Positions 51,144 through 59,788 of a stretch of 64,000 nucleotides of DNA are shown here, piece after piece. The position numbers and the translations under genes were made by a program. Location of the stretch: contig JBMNHZ010000009.1 of NCBI GenBank assembly GCA_050950645.1, positions 124,001-188,000 on the forward strand. Direction: 5' to 3'. Source of the DNA: BRH-c25 sp012519325. Lineage in GTDB: Bacteria > Bacillota > Clostridia > Lutisporales > Lutisporaceae. Every line of letters begins with the position of its first letter. The stretch's first letter is position 1. The notes below the pieces were generated by a model that was not told the origin of the DNA, did no database searches, and worked only from the letters and a program-made list of their open reading frames with translations.

Positions 51144-51322
51144 ATATACGTGAGCACCGAAGGACGCAGGATGACGCAGTAATGCGAAGCATATCCTCCG
51201 ATTTGATAATAAAATTATCAGATGCGAGCAGGACAAGGAAGACAAGGAAAGAGGCGCGGAGCGTATATAGATATACGTGAGCACCGAAGGACGCAGGATG
51301 ACGCAGTAATGCGAAGCATATC
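51144..51322. repeat. 52-bp direct repeats in an intergenic element between two tRNAs
   Basis: Two identical 52-nt units, 51144-51195 and 51271-51322, starting ATATACGTGAGCACCGAAGG. The first copy continues into a hairpin (TGATAAT-AAA-ATTATCA) and a purine-rich stretch, and ends GCGGAGCGTATAT, complementary to its start, so one full element is about 125 bp with ATATACG ends. The second copy lacks the right half. No coding frame. Confidence 0.75.
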
Positions 51323-51336
51323 ATAATTTTATACGT

Positions 51337-51413
51337 GGCGGCGTAGCTCAGTTGGCTAGAGCATTCGGTTCATACCCGAACGGTCGTTGGTTCGAATCTG
51401 ACCGCCGCTACCA
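51337..51413 (+). tRNA. tRNA-Met (CAU), elongator type
   Basis: Acceptor GGCGGCG with CGCCGCT (G1-U72), anticodon loop TTCATAC, T-loop TTCGAAT, encoded CCA. It lacks the initiator marks. CAT could also be an Ile2 tRNA with lysidine; TilS, the enzyme for that, is encoded downstream, but the body looks like elongator Met. Confidence 0.9.
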
Positions 51414-51425
51414 ATACGACAATAT

Positions 51426-51455
51426 ACTCAGACTTAGGTCTGAGTTTTTTTATTG
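51426..51455 (+). terminator. Terminator of the tRNA cluster
   Basis: ACTCAGAC (51426-51433), GTCTGAGT (51438-51445), then TTTTTTTATT. Confidence 0.85.
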
Positions 51456-51567
51456 TATGGAAAAGTGTCAAAAAAACCTCTCCATTGTCTAAAAGTTTTT
51501 TATATTCAAGAACTTAACCTGACAAATTATTCATACTCCTTGTGTTAGAATTCTTATACGGCATTTT

Positions 51568-51701
51568 AGAAGAATAATGCGACAGAGGACATGGGGACGT
51601 TTCTCGTGGGGACATGGGGACGTTTCTCGTGTCTCCAGTGAGACAGGAGAAACGTCCCCGTGTCCCAACGTCCCCGTGTCCCTGCGTCGCATCTTTCTTC
51701 C
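51568..51701. repeat. REP-like hairpin element, third copy
   Basis: AGAAGAATAATGCGAC (51568-51583) and GTCGCATCTTTCTTC (51686-51700) are the inverted ends. Inside are GGACATGGGGACGTTTCTCG twice and the complementary AACGTCCCCGTGTCC units. It lies directly before spoIIE, within its probable promoter/leader region. Confidence 0.7.
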
Positions 51702-51713
51702 AATATGAAGTAA

Positions 51714-54113
51714 ATGAATTATCGGATGGTGATTAGAGTGGCAACGGTATCAAATCAAAGCGTTAGGAATAAACGTAGCAGGATAAAGAGTATTATTGAT
51801 TTTTTTATGAACACCAATTTCAGGCTGTATATGATACTAAGTACTTTTGCGCTGTTACTGGGAAGGGCGGTCATTTTGGATTTTCTCAATCCTTTTTGTA
51901 CTGCTTTTTTTGCTGCAGCAATGGTTCAGGAACTAAACCTGTTTATAATATGGACAAGTATATTGCTTGGAGTATTGAGTGTCGGGGATAAGGGAATAGT
52001 TTTAAAATATCTGATTTCCGCTTTTGTATTGATAATTCCGTATACCGCAACCCGAAAGATGAAAGAGAACAGGAAACTGGTGCTATCAGCTGCTGCAGCT
52101 TTGATTAATTTTGGTGCAGGGTATTTTATTTTTTATATTCAGAATTACTATCTCTACGATCTTTTGATGATGATTATAGAATCCTTTTTAGTTGCCATAC
52201 TTATATATATATATGATCGTTCCATACCTATCATAAAGAATTTCAAGAACAGAAGGCTGTTGTCCTCTGAAGAGGCAATAGCTGCTGCGGTAATGGCAGC
52301 TTTCTGTTTTGTAGGAACAGAGATTTCTGTCGCAGGTTTCTCGGTAAAAAACATTGTTATTATCTTCATAATCATGATTTTTGCTTATCTTGGCAACGTC
52401 GGAACCGGTGCGGCAGTAGGGATCATTATGGGAATAGTCCAGGCTTTGTCAGGCTCTATTCTGCCTTCTGCCATAGGAGTCTACGGCCTTTGTGCATTGA
52501 TGTGCGGAATATTGAAAAATATCGGCAGGTTTGGCTGCCCCCTGGGCTTCATTATAAGCAATGCGTTGATGACCTTTTATATAAACGGCTCAACTGAGGT
52601 ATTGATAAGATTCTATGAAATTTTTATCGCTTCTCTGCTGTTTGTCTGTATTCCCCAAAGCTGGATGAAAAGATTGTCGGGATATAAGCTGTCCATTGCA
52701 GGAGAGTATCTTAAAGAAAGGTCTTACAGTATGAGAGTTAAAGAGCTTACTATAGAAAGGCTCTCGGAGCTTGCGGGGGTATATAAGTCACTGGCTGACA
52801 CACTGAAGGGCACAGTACAGGACAGCGGCTATTTTTCCCATTTCGAAGCGGCACAGATAATTGACCAGGTGGCTGAAAAAACATGTTCAGGCTGCGGAAT
52901 GGCAAACAGCTGTTGGAAGAGAGATTTTTACAAAAGCTATCAGTATCTTTTCAATCTGCTGACAGCAATTGAAAACGGGGGTAAGCCAAAAAAGGATGAT
53001 TGTTATAAAGGCTTTAAGGAGCGCTGCCTGAAGCCGGAGCAAATAGTAGAAGACCTGAGGTATTATTATGACATTTATAAAAACGGGCTTGGCTGGAAGA
53101 AAAAAATAAATGAAAGCAGATTGCTTGTAAGTGATCAGTTGAAGGAGGTATCCGCAGTGGTATCCGATCTGGCTTTAAGGATAGATTTGGATGTTGATTT
53201 TGACAGGGATATGGAGGAGCTTATCATGGTAGGGTTGGACAATGAGGCAGTGAGGGTAAAGGATGTTATAGTGGCAAAAATGGGAAATGTGCTGGATGTG
53301 GATATAAAAGTAGACAACTGCGGAGGAAAGCGCGAATGTATCAGGAATATCATTCCGGCTGTAAACAGAATAACCGGAAAAAAGTTCAACAAAAAGGATA
53401 TGGCCTGCGATATTATACACGGCAGCATATGCAGCATTAAGCTGAAAGAAGCTCATCGTTATCAAATAGCTACGGGTATTGCGAGAATGAACAAGTCAGG
53501 GGCAATTTCAGGAGACAATTATTCATTTTTAGAATTGAAGGACGGCAAATTCATGCTTTTACTGAGCGACGGCATGGGGACAGGCCCAAAAGCTGCGCTG
53601 GAAAGCAGCACAACAATAACCCTTCTTGAGAAGTTCCTTTATGCGGGATTTGACAAGGATGTGGCAATAAAAGCCATCAACTCAATGATGCTTCTTAAGT
53701 CCAATGATGAAACATATTCGACTGTGGATATGACAGTAATTAACCAATACAACGGAGAAGTGGAATTCATTAAGGTAGGTGCCGTATCCACATTTATCAA
53801 AAATGAAGAAGGAGTGCAGATAATAAAAGCAAGTACACTGCCGGTGGGGATATTGGACAGAATCGATGTGGAGTTGGTGAAGAACAGGCTGAAGGATGGC
53901 GATTTTGTGGTAATGGTTACAGATGGTGTACTGGACTGCAACAAGGATATTGTGAATAAAGAAAAGTGGCTGGCAGAATTGATAATGGATATTGAAACCA
54001 GAAATCCGCAAAGGTTGGCGGAGGAAATACTCCAAAGCTGTCTGAAGGCAAATAATGAAGTGGCTCCAGATGATATGACGGTAATTGCAGCAAAGGTATG
54101 GGAAACCATGTAA
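51714..54113 (+). CDS. spoIIE: Stage II sporulation protein E (PP2C phosphatase)
   Basis: 799 residues; the start is ATG 51714 or 51726, or GTG 51738. About ten N-terminal membrane helices, a central regulatory region with a Cys cluster (EKTCSGCGMANSCWKRDFYK), and a C-terminal PP2C-type domain: FMLLLSDGMGTGPKAALESS and FVVMVTDGVLDC (metal-binding Asp). It dephosphorylates SpoIIAA to turn on SigF in the forespore and acts in polar septation. Position after the tRNAs is as in Bacillus. A REP-like element lies 13 nt upstream. Confidence 0.96.
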   Translation: MNYRMVIRVATVSNQSVRNKRSRIKSIIDFFMNTNFRLYMILSTFALLLGRAVILDFLNPFCTAFFAAAMVQELNLFIIWTSILLGVLSVGDKGIVLKYLISAFVLIIPYTATRKMKENRKLVLSAAAALINFGAGYFIFYIQNYYLYDLLMMIIESFLVAILIYIYDRSIPIIKNFKNRRLLSSEEAIAAAVMAAFCFVGTEISVAGFSVKNIVIIFIIMIFAYLGNVGTGAAVGIIMGIVQALSGSILPSAIGVYGLCALMCGILKNIGRFGCPLGFIISNALMTFYINGSTEVLIRFYEIFIASLLFVCIPQSWMKRLSGYKLSIAGEYLKERSYSMRVKELTIERLSELAGVYKSLADTLKGTVQDSGYFSHFEAAQIIDQVAEKTCSGCGMANSCWKRDFYKSYQYLFNLLTAIENGGKPKKDDCYKGFKERCLKPEQIVEDLRYYYDIYKNGLGWKKKINESRLLVSDQLKEVSAVVSDLALRIDLDVDFDRDMEELIMVGLDNEAVRVKDVIVAKMGNVLDVDIKVDNCGGKRECIRNIIPAVNRITGKKFNKKDMACDIIHGSICSIKLKEAHRYQIATGIARMNKSGAISGDNYSFLELKDGKFMLLLSDGMGTGPKAALESSTTITLLEKFLYAGFDKDVAIKAINSMMLLKSNDETYSTVDMTVINQYNGEVEFIKVGAVSTFIKNEEGVQIIKASTLPVGILDRIDVELVKNRLKDGDFVVMVTDGVLDCNKDIVNKEKWLAELIMDIETRNPQRLAEEILQSCLKANNEVAPDDMTVIAAKVWETM

Positions 54114-54205
54114 AACCAAATTTTGAATAATTGTCTCCTTTTTTGTTAAAGTTATGAATAAACATAAGTGTAGAATTTATTTATCAGCCAAAAAGGGAGG
54201 TATTT

Positions 54206-54916
54206 ATGGATGCACTGATTGACAGCGGTGAAGTTAGGCAGATAATAATTATAACAGAGGGGAAACCCGGTTCAGGTATCAGCCCTGTTGAAGCTGCAAG
54301 GAAAGCATATAACGAAGGTATTGTTGTAAGCGCTGTAGGTATTGTAAATCCTGAAGGCGGCAGTGAGAAGGATATGGAGGCAGTAAAGAATATTGCAGAG
54401 GCAGGAGGAGGACTGTGGTATTATTCAGATATGAAAGGCCTGAAATGCACCATTCGGGAGATTACTCACGGTACAGCCTTAAAAACAATAGAACAGATAG
54501 TAAGCCGGCAGCTTAAAACCATTATCGGAGGGGAGATTTCAGCTCTGGAATCCCAATCAAGGAAAAGGATAATGGATTTTATTGAAAAATATGGCGGAAG
54601 TATCAACCTGAAGTGCGTTGTTGTCATTGATACCGGAAAAAGCATAAGAGGAAGTCTTTCTTATGTAAAAAGAAGTATAGCGGGGCTGCTTGAGAGCCTA
54701 AAAAAAAGAAAAGGCAGGAGCAGCATTGCAGTAATAGTCAGTTCCTGTGAACCCGCCGGAATGCATAACATAATATGCGACTTTACCGATGATACAAAAC
54801 TATTGAATCAGAAGCTGGAGATTATTCGCTTCAAAGAAGGCGGGCAGGCAGGAGCTTCAATATTAGCGGCCTGCGAGCTAATGAATCAGTATTATGAAGT
54901 ATACAATGCAGAATAA
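54206..54916 (+). CDS. yabS: VWA-like protein YabS
   Basis: 236 residues, GGGAGG before ATG. Starts MDALIDSGEVRQIIIITEGK, a VWA core (beta strand then DG/EG-type MIDAS remnants), and later VVVIDTGKSIRGSLSYVKRS; SVG-type metal residues are only partly present. It follows spoIIE as YabS does in Bacillus. The kinase YabT that normally comes next is missing; tilS follows directly. Confidence 0.8.
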   Translation: MDALIDSGEVRQIIIITEGKPGSGISPVEAARKAYNEGIVVSAVGIVNPEGGSEKDMEAVKNIAEAGGGLWYYSDMKGLKCTIREITHGTALKTIEQIVSRQLKTIIGGEISALESQSRKRIMDFIEKYGGSINLKCVVVIDTGKSIRGSLSYVKRSIAGLLESLKKRKGRSSIAVIVSSCEPAGMHNIICDFTDDTKLLNQKLEIIRFKEGGQAGASILAACELMNQYYEVYNAE

Positions 54917-54918
54917 GA

Positions 54919-54959
54919 ATAGAAAAATATGACTATGTCACATTTTTCTATTTTTTCTT
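54919..54959 (+). terminator. Terminator after yabS
   Basis: ATAGAAAAAT (54919-54928) pairs with ATTTTTCTAT (54942-54951), inner TGAC/TCA pairs, T-run follows. Confidence 0.75.
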
Positions 54960-55029
54960 TTAAAAAATCAGGCTGTATGGTAGCATTATTATAGAGCAAG
55001 CGGAAATAAGCGCAATAGGCGGTGGGCTT

Positions 55030-56418
55030 ATGACAGACCTTATTGAAAATGTAAAAAAAACAATAGCAAAATACGATATGTTGAAGTCAGGGGATAAAAT
55101 AGTAATCGGAGTATCAGGAGGTCCGGATTCACTATGCCTGCTTCATGTGATGAAGAGATTGTGCAGGGAATACGGCTGCAGTATTTTTGCAGCGCATCTG
55201 AATCATAAGTTCAGAGGAAAGGCTGCGGACAGGGATGCGGAATTTGTGGAAAAAATCTGCGGAGAATGGGGTATTACGTCATTTATTGAGGTATTTGACG
55301 TGCCTGCATATGCAAAGGAAACCGGACTTTCTCCAGAGGAGGCAGGTAGGGAAATCAGATACAGGCTCTTCCGCAGGGTATGTGAGGAGGTAGGAGGTAA
55401 TAAGATTGCAGTTGCGCATAATCTGAACGACAATATAGAGACAATATTGATGCGGTTCATGCGCGGAAGCGGGATTGAGGGGCTGAAGGGAATTGAAGCC
55501 GTAAGAGGAAACATTATACGCCCTCTGCTTGAAACAGACAGGCTTAGCATAGAGGAATACTGTGCTTGCTGTGGCTTGGAACCCAGGATCGATAAGACAA
55601 ATCTGGAGTCCGTATATAACAGGAACAAAATAAGACTTGAACTGCTTCCATATATTGAGAAAAATTTCAATCCGAATATTAAGATGGCTTTGAACAGATT
55701 TTCCGGGTTGATAAAGGATGAGAACGATTTTCTCGAAGCTGAAGCAGGAGAATGTCTCAAAACTGTTGCAGAGAATTCCGAAGACAGGGTTACTATAGAT
55801 GTTCCAAAATTTAATACTTTTCATAAAGCATTGCAGAGAAGAATGATAAGACAGTGCATCCAAAGGCTTTCAAACACCTTGAACGGATTTGATTTTAAAC
55901 ATTTTGAGAAAGTACTGGAGCTTACAAACCAATCCACAGGGGCAGCCGTGATGCTTCCGCATAAGCTTAATGCGTTCAGGTCCTATGATAAGCTTGTACT
56001 GTCAAAATATATTGTTAAGGCTGATAAAAAGTGTTATTATAAGTTAAAATATGATTATGACAATAGTATTGATACAGATAACGGTCGTATATATATAGAA
56101 AGAAAAAAGGCAAAGGAAATTGGAGAGCTTAAAGGACAAAAGGACACTATTTACATTGATCCTTCAAAAATCAAAGAAGGGCTTGTCCTGAGATGTCGTC
56201 AGGCCGGAGATAAGTTTGCCCCTATAGGAATGAAAGGAACTAAGAAGCTTAAGGATTACCTGATTGATGAAAAGGTACCAAGGGAGAAAAGAGATGACCT
56301 TGAGCTTATTGCTGATGGAAATCAGATTGTCTGGATTGTCGGGGGAAGACTAAGCGAAAATTATAAAATTACAAATGACACTTCAGATGCTCTTTTGATT
56401 AAGTATACAAGGAGGTAA
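55030..56418 (+). CDS. tilS: tRNA(Ile)-lysidine synthetase
   Basis: 462 residues, GGTGGG before ATG. PP-loop VIGVSGGPDSLCLLHVMKRL, AAHLNHKFRG, AVAHNLNDNIETILMRFMRG, and the C-terminal TilS domain (LRCRQAGDKFAPIGMKGTKK, LKDYLIDEKVPREKRDD). Makes lysidine at position 34 of tRNA-Ile2 (CAU). Stop is 1 nt from the hpt start, so they are coupled. Confidence 0.96.
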   Translation: MTDLIENVKKTIAKYDMLKSGDKIVIGVSGGPDSLCLLHVMKRLCREYGCSIFAAHLNHKFRGKAADRDAEFVEKICGEWGITSFIEVFDVPAYAKETGLSPEEAGREIRYRLFRRVCEEVGGNKIAVAHNLNDNIETILMRFMRGSGIEGLKGIEAVRGNIIRPLLETDRLSIEEYCACCGLEPRIDKTNLESVYNRNKIRLELLPYIEKNFNPNIKMALNRFSGLIKDENDFLEAEAGECLKTVAENSEDRVTIDVPKFNTFHKALQRRMIRQCIQRLSNTLNGFDFKHFEKVLELTNQSTGAAVMLPHKLNAFRSYDKLVLSKYIVKADKKCYYKLKYDYDNSIDTDNGRIYIERKKAKEIGELKGQKDTIYIDPSKIKEGLVLRCRQAGDKFAPIGMKGTKKLKDYLIDEKVPREKRDDLELIADGNQIVWIVGGRLSENYKITNDTSDALLIKYTRR

Positions 56419-56419
56419 C

Positions 56420-56965
56420 ATGGTGCTGGAAGATATAAAAAGCATAATGATAAGTGAAGAGGAAATTGCAAAACGAGTTAAGGAACTGGGCAAGCAGTTG
56501 ACAGAAGATTATAGAGGGAAAGAGCTGCTGATAGTGGGGATACTAAAGGGCTGCATGCTGTTCCTTTCTGATTTGGTAAGGGCTATAGAGCTTCCTCTGA
56601 CGATGGACTTTATGGTAGTATCAAGCTATGGTACTACAACCAAATCCTCGGGAGTTGTAAGAATAATTAAGGATTTGGAGAGAGAAATCGAGGGAAAGGA
56701 TGTTCTTATTGTAGAAGACATTGTAGATACAGGCCTTACGCTAAGTTATCTCGTAGAAAACTTCAAAAGCAGAAATCCTAAAAGTGTCAGGATTTGCAGC
56801 CTTCTTGACAAACCTGACAGGAGAAAGGCACAAGTGGATATTGAATATGTGGGGTTCAAGATTCCAGATGAGTTTGTCGTGGGTTACGGACTCGATTATG
56901 GAGAAAACTACAGAAACCTTCCTTTTGTATGCGTACTTAAACCGGAAATATATACAAAAAAATAG
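56420..56965 (+). CDS. hpt: Hypoxanthine phosphoribosyltransferase
   Basis: 181 residues, AAGGAGG before ATG. PRPP loop VLIVEDIVDTGLTLSYL, flap SSYGTTTKSSGVVRI, C-terminal VEYVGFKIPDEFVVGYGLDY. Purine salvage using PRPP. tilS-hpt-ftsH is a conserved trio. Confidence 0.96.
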   Translation: MVLEDIKSIMISEEEIAKRVKELGKQLTEDYRGKELLIVGILKGCMLFLSDLVRAIELPLTMDFMVVSSYGTTTKSSGVVRIIKDLEREIEGKDVLIVEDIVDTGLTLSYLVENFKSRNPKSVRICSLLDKPDRRKAQVDIEYVGFKIPDEFVVGYGLDYGENYRNLPFVCVLKPEIYTKK

Positions 56966-57043
56966 AAGAATGGGATGCATTCTTCAGATGCCAGAGTTCG
57001 GGGTATTCCTTCGAAGCCCTGCTTTAATCTCGTGTCTCGTGTT
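56966..57043. repeat. Hairpin and dispersed ACACGAG repeat, copy 2 (inverted)
   Basis: GAAGAATG-GGAT-GCATTCTTC right after the hpt stop can act as a weak terminator. Then 57009-57043 (CTTCGAAGCCCTG, CTCGTGTCTCGTG) is the reverse complement of the repeat at 5032-5080. Confidence 0.6.
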
Positions 57044-57183
57044 TAAAGAAAATTGCTGCGCATTACACCTTATGCATATGATAGCTAATTAGCTTATTTA
57101 TTGCGATATTGTAATTTGAGTCCCGGTATGCTAAAATATTTTTGTTGTTCGTTTATTCATATCTCTTGAAAGGAGGGTTATTA

Positions 57184-58992
57184 TTGAAGAAATTTTTAAG
57201 AGGTATAAGCTTTTATATATTGATTATAATCATAATATATATGTTTGTACTGATAATTCAGAATGCTGAACCTGCTAAAGAAAAACTGTCCTATACCCAG
57301 CTGGTCACAGAAATAGAAAGCGGACGAATAAAAGAAATTACTGTATCGGATAACAACGGTATGTCTATTGTTACAGGCAAGATTTCAAATACCAGACGAT
57401 TTGAAGCAATTGTCCCCAGTAATGAGTTTAATGAGTTGGTTCGGGATTATATAGAGAGAGATAGGCTAGATGTAAAATATGAAATCAAGACAGCAGCGGC
57501 GGCTTGGTTTTCAATACTGCCGTCAATAGTGCTGATTGTTATATTTATAGTATTCTTCTTTGTGTTGACTCAACAGTCCCAAGGGGGAGGCAGCAGGGTA
57601 ATGTCCTTCGGGAAGAGTCGGGCTAAGCTGCATACCGAAGACAAAAAGAAAATAACCTTTGCCGATGTAGCCGGTGCAGATGAAGAAAAGGAGGAACTGG
57701 GAGAGATTGTTGATTTCCTGAAGCAGCCGAGAAGATTCATTGAGCTTGGAGCAAGAATACCAAAAGGTATTCTTCTTGTAGGACCTCCGGGAACAGGTAA
57801 GACATATCTTGCAAGAGCGGTTGCCGGTGAAGCGGGAGTACCGTTCTTTACCATAAGCGGTTCTGATTTTGTAGAAATGTTTGTCGGCGTTGGTGCATCC
57901 AGAGTCAGGGATCTGTTTGAACAGGCGAAAAAAAGCTCACCCTGCATAATTTTTATTGATGAGATTGATGCAGTGGGCAGACACAGAGGTGCAGGCCTTG
58001 GAGGAGGACATGACGAAAGAGAGCAGACTTTGAATCAGCTGCTTGTTGAGATGGACGGCTTCAGTGTGAATGAGGGCATTATCATTATTGCTGCAACTAA
58101 CCGTCCTGACATACTGGATCCGGCACTTCTGAGACCGGGGCGTTTTGACAGGCAGATTACCGTTGGTATACCAGATGTTAAAGCAAGAGAAGAAATTTTG
58201 AAGATACATGCTAGGAATAAGCCTGTCTCACTGGATGTCAATCTGGAGACCCTGGCTAAGGGAACCACCGGTTTTACTCCGGCGGATCTTGAAAACGTTA
58301 TGAACGAAGCGGCACTGCTGGCCGCAAGAAAAGGCAAGAAAAAGATTGAAGTAGTAGACCTTGATGAAGCTACGATCAGAGTAATTGCAGGACCTGAAAA
58401 AAGGAGCAAAGTGGTCAGTGAGCATGATAAGAAGCTTACAGCTTACCATGAGGCAGGTCATGCAGTAGTACAGAAACTTCTTCCAAATGCAGACCCTGTA
58501 CACCAGATATCTATTATTCCCAGAGGAAGAGCAGGGGGTTATACAATTTCTTTGCCGCAGCAGGATAAATACTATATGTCTAAGTCCGAGCTGGAAGAGC
58601 AGATAATAAGACTTCTCGGTGGAAGAGTTGCTGAAAAGCTTGTGCTTGATGACGTAAGCACGGGAGCAAAGAATGACATTGAAAGAGCTACCGGTATCGC
58701 AAGGAAAATGGTAACCGAATATGGAATGAGCGAGAGCCTTGGCCCTATGACCTTCGGCTCGGAGCATGACGAGATCTTCATAGGAAAGGATCTTACAAGG
58801 ACAAGGAACTACAGCGAAGAAGTGGCAGCAATGATTGACAAAGAAATTAGGAAGGTCATAGATGCTGCTTATCAAAAGACAGAAACACTTCTAAGAGAAA
58901 ATATCAACAAGCTTCATGGAGTAGCCCATGCCCTCCTGGAAAGGGAAAAGCTTGATCAGGCTGAATTTGAAGAAGTGTTTGCCAATGCATAG
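57184..58992 (+). CDS. ftsH: ATP-dependent zinc metalloprotease FtsH
   Basis: 602 residues from TTG 57184, which has AGGAGGG 5-11 nt upstream; an earlier ATG lies before the ribosome site. Two membrane helices (about 8-27 and 107-127), AAA module with Walker A GPPGTGKT, Walker B FIDEIDAVGRHRG, SRH DILDPALLRPGRFDRQ, and zinc site HEAGHAV with the third ligand Asp in KNDIERAT. Degrades membrane and regulatory proteins, including SpoVM in Bacillus. Confidence 0.97.
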   Translation: MKKFLRGISFYILIIIIIYMFVLIIQNAEPAKEKLSYTQLVTEIESGRIKEITVSDNNGMSIVTGKISNTRRFEAIVPSNEFNELVRDYIERDRLDVKYEIKTAAAAWFSILPSIVLIVIFIVFFFVLTQQSQGGGSRVMSFGKSRAKLHTEDKKKITFADVAGADEEKEELGEIVDFLKQPRRFIELGARIPKGILLVGPPGTGKTYLARAVAGEAGVPFFTISGSDFVEMFVGVGASRVRDLFEQAKKSSPCIIFIDEIDAVGRHRGAGLGGGHDEREQTLNQLLVEMDGFSVNEGIIIIAATNRPDILDPALLRPGRFDRQITVGIPDVKAREEILKIHARNKPVSLDVNLETLAKGTTGFTPADLENVMNEAALLAARKGKKKIEVVDLDEATIRVIAGPEKRSKVVSEHDKKLTAYHEAGHAVVQKLLPNADPVHQISIIPRGRAGGYTISLPQQDKYYMSKSELEEQIIRLLGGRVAEKLVLDDVSTGAKNDIERATGIARKMVTEYGMSESLGPMTFGSEHDEIFIGKDLTRTRNYSEEVAAMIDKEIRKVIDAAYQKTETLLRENINKLHGVAHALLEREKLDQAEFEEVFANA

Positions 58993-58998
58993 AAATAC

Positions 58999-59030
58999 TA
59001 AAGCCTAGCCTTCTTGAAGGCTAGGCTTTA
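58999..59030 (+). terminator. Terminator after ftsH
   Basis: TAAAGCCTAGCCTTC (58999-59013) with GAAGGCTAGGCTTTA (59016-59030); perfect 15-bp arms, T-rich end short. Confidence 0.75.
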
Positions 59031-59150
59031 ATAATAGACCGAGACATGAGAATCCGGGCAGGTTTTGAAGAAATACAACAGAGAATTCCAGGTCTATTGA
59101 ATCTCGTATCTGATTTGACAAGAAATAAAAAATATAGGAGTGTGATTGCA

Positions 59151-59558
59151 TTGGATTTTAATCTGGAGATTGGGATGACAGCCCAAGCAGAAAAAGTAGT
59201 CGGTGAAGATGATACCGCAGTTAAATTCGGAAGTGGAGGTGTCAGAGTTTTTGCCACACCTATGATGATTGCACTTATGGAAAATGCAGCCCTTAATGCA
59301 GTGGACCCGTATCTGGGAGAAGACTTAGCGACTGTTGGTCTAAGCCTGAATGTAAAACATTTGGCTGCAACTCCCGTTGGGATGAAAGTTACCGCCAAGG
59401 CTGAACTCATAAGCATTGAGGGCAAGAGGCTTACCTTTAAGGTTAAAGCCTATGACGAATCGGAGAAGATTGGAGAAGGCATCCATGAAAGATATATAAT
59501 CAAGCTTTCCAAATTTCTTGAAAGGGCTGCTCAAAAATTTTCTAATTCTACAAAATAA
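59151..59558 (+). CDS. FlK-like hotdog acyl-CoA thioesterase
   Basis: 135 residues from TTG 59151, with TAGGAG 9 nt upstream; a longer in-frame ATG at 59046 has no ribosome site. Hotdog fold of the fluoroacetyl-CoA thioesterase (FlK)-like group: FGSGGVRVFATPMMIALMEN, AALNAVDPYLGEDLATVGLS, VKHLAATPVGMKVTAKAEL. Probably hydrolyses a small acyl-CoA. It sits just before the methylmalonyl-CoA genes but has its own terminator. Confidence 0.8.
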   Translation: MDFNLEIGMTAQAEKVVGEDDTAVKFGSGGVRVFATPMMIALMENAALNAVDPYLGEDLATVGLSLNVKHLAATPVGMKVTAKAELISIEGKRLTFKVKAYDESEKIGEGIHERYIIKLSKFLERAAQKFSNSTK

Positions 59559-59585
59559 ACAACGATAAGTTGTTTATTTTTTTAG
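59552..59585 (+). terminator. Terminator after the thioesterase gene
   Basis: AAAATAAACAAC (59552-59563) with GTTGTTTATTTT (59569-59580), then TTTTTAG. Overlaps the stop codon. Confidence 0.8.
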
Positions 59586-59788
59586 TAAAAAAATATTTAA
59601 AATAATTCAAAATAGTGCACAAATTAAATTAAAAATATGGTAATATTAATAAAGAAGGAAAACTTGCAAAAAATTTTTTTAATGAATTTTTTATTTCACA
59701 ACGCGATATTGACATACAGATCATAGGATACCACATCATATCTTGAACTTTCTTTTGGATATGCTTAAATTAAAGAAGGAGGGTAAAT

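Noticed and set aside
51144..51322. CRISPR array from two 52-bp repeats
   Set aside because: Only two copies, repeats too long, a 75-nt structured spacer and no cas genes in the window.
55203..55863. Two overlapping antisense open frames opposite tilS
   Set aside because: They are complements of a clearly recognised enzyme and have no start signals.
59743..59771. Promoter TTGAAC-N17-TAAATT before the mutase gene
   Set aside because: Its predicted start would fall at or inside the ribosome site, leaving no usable leader.
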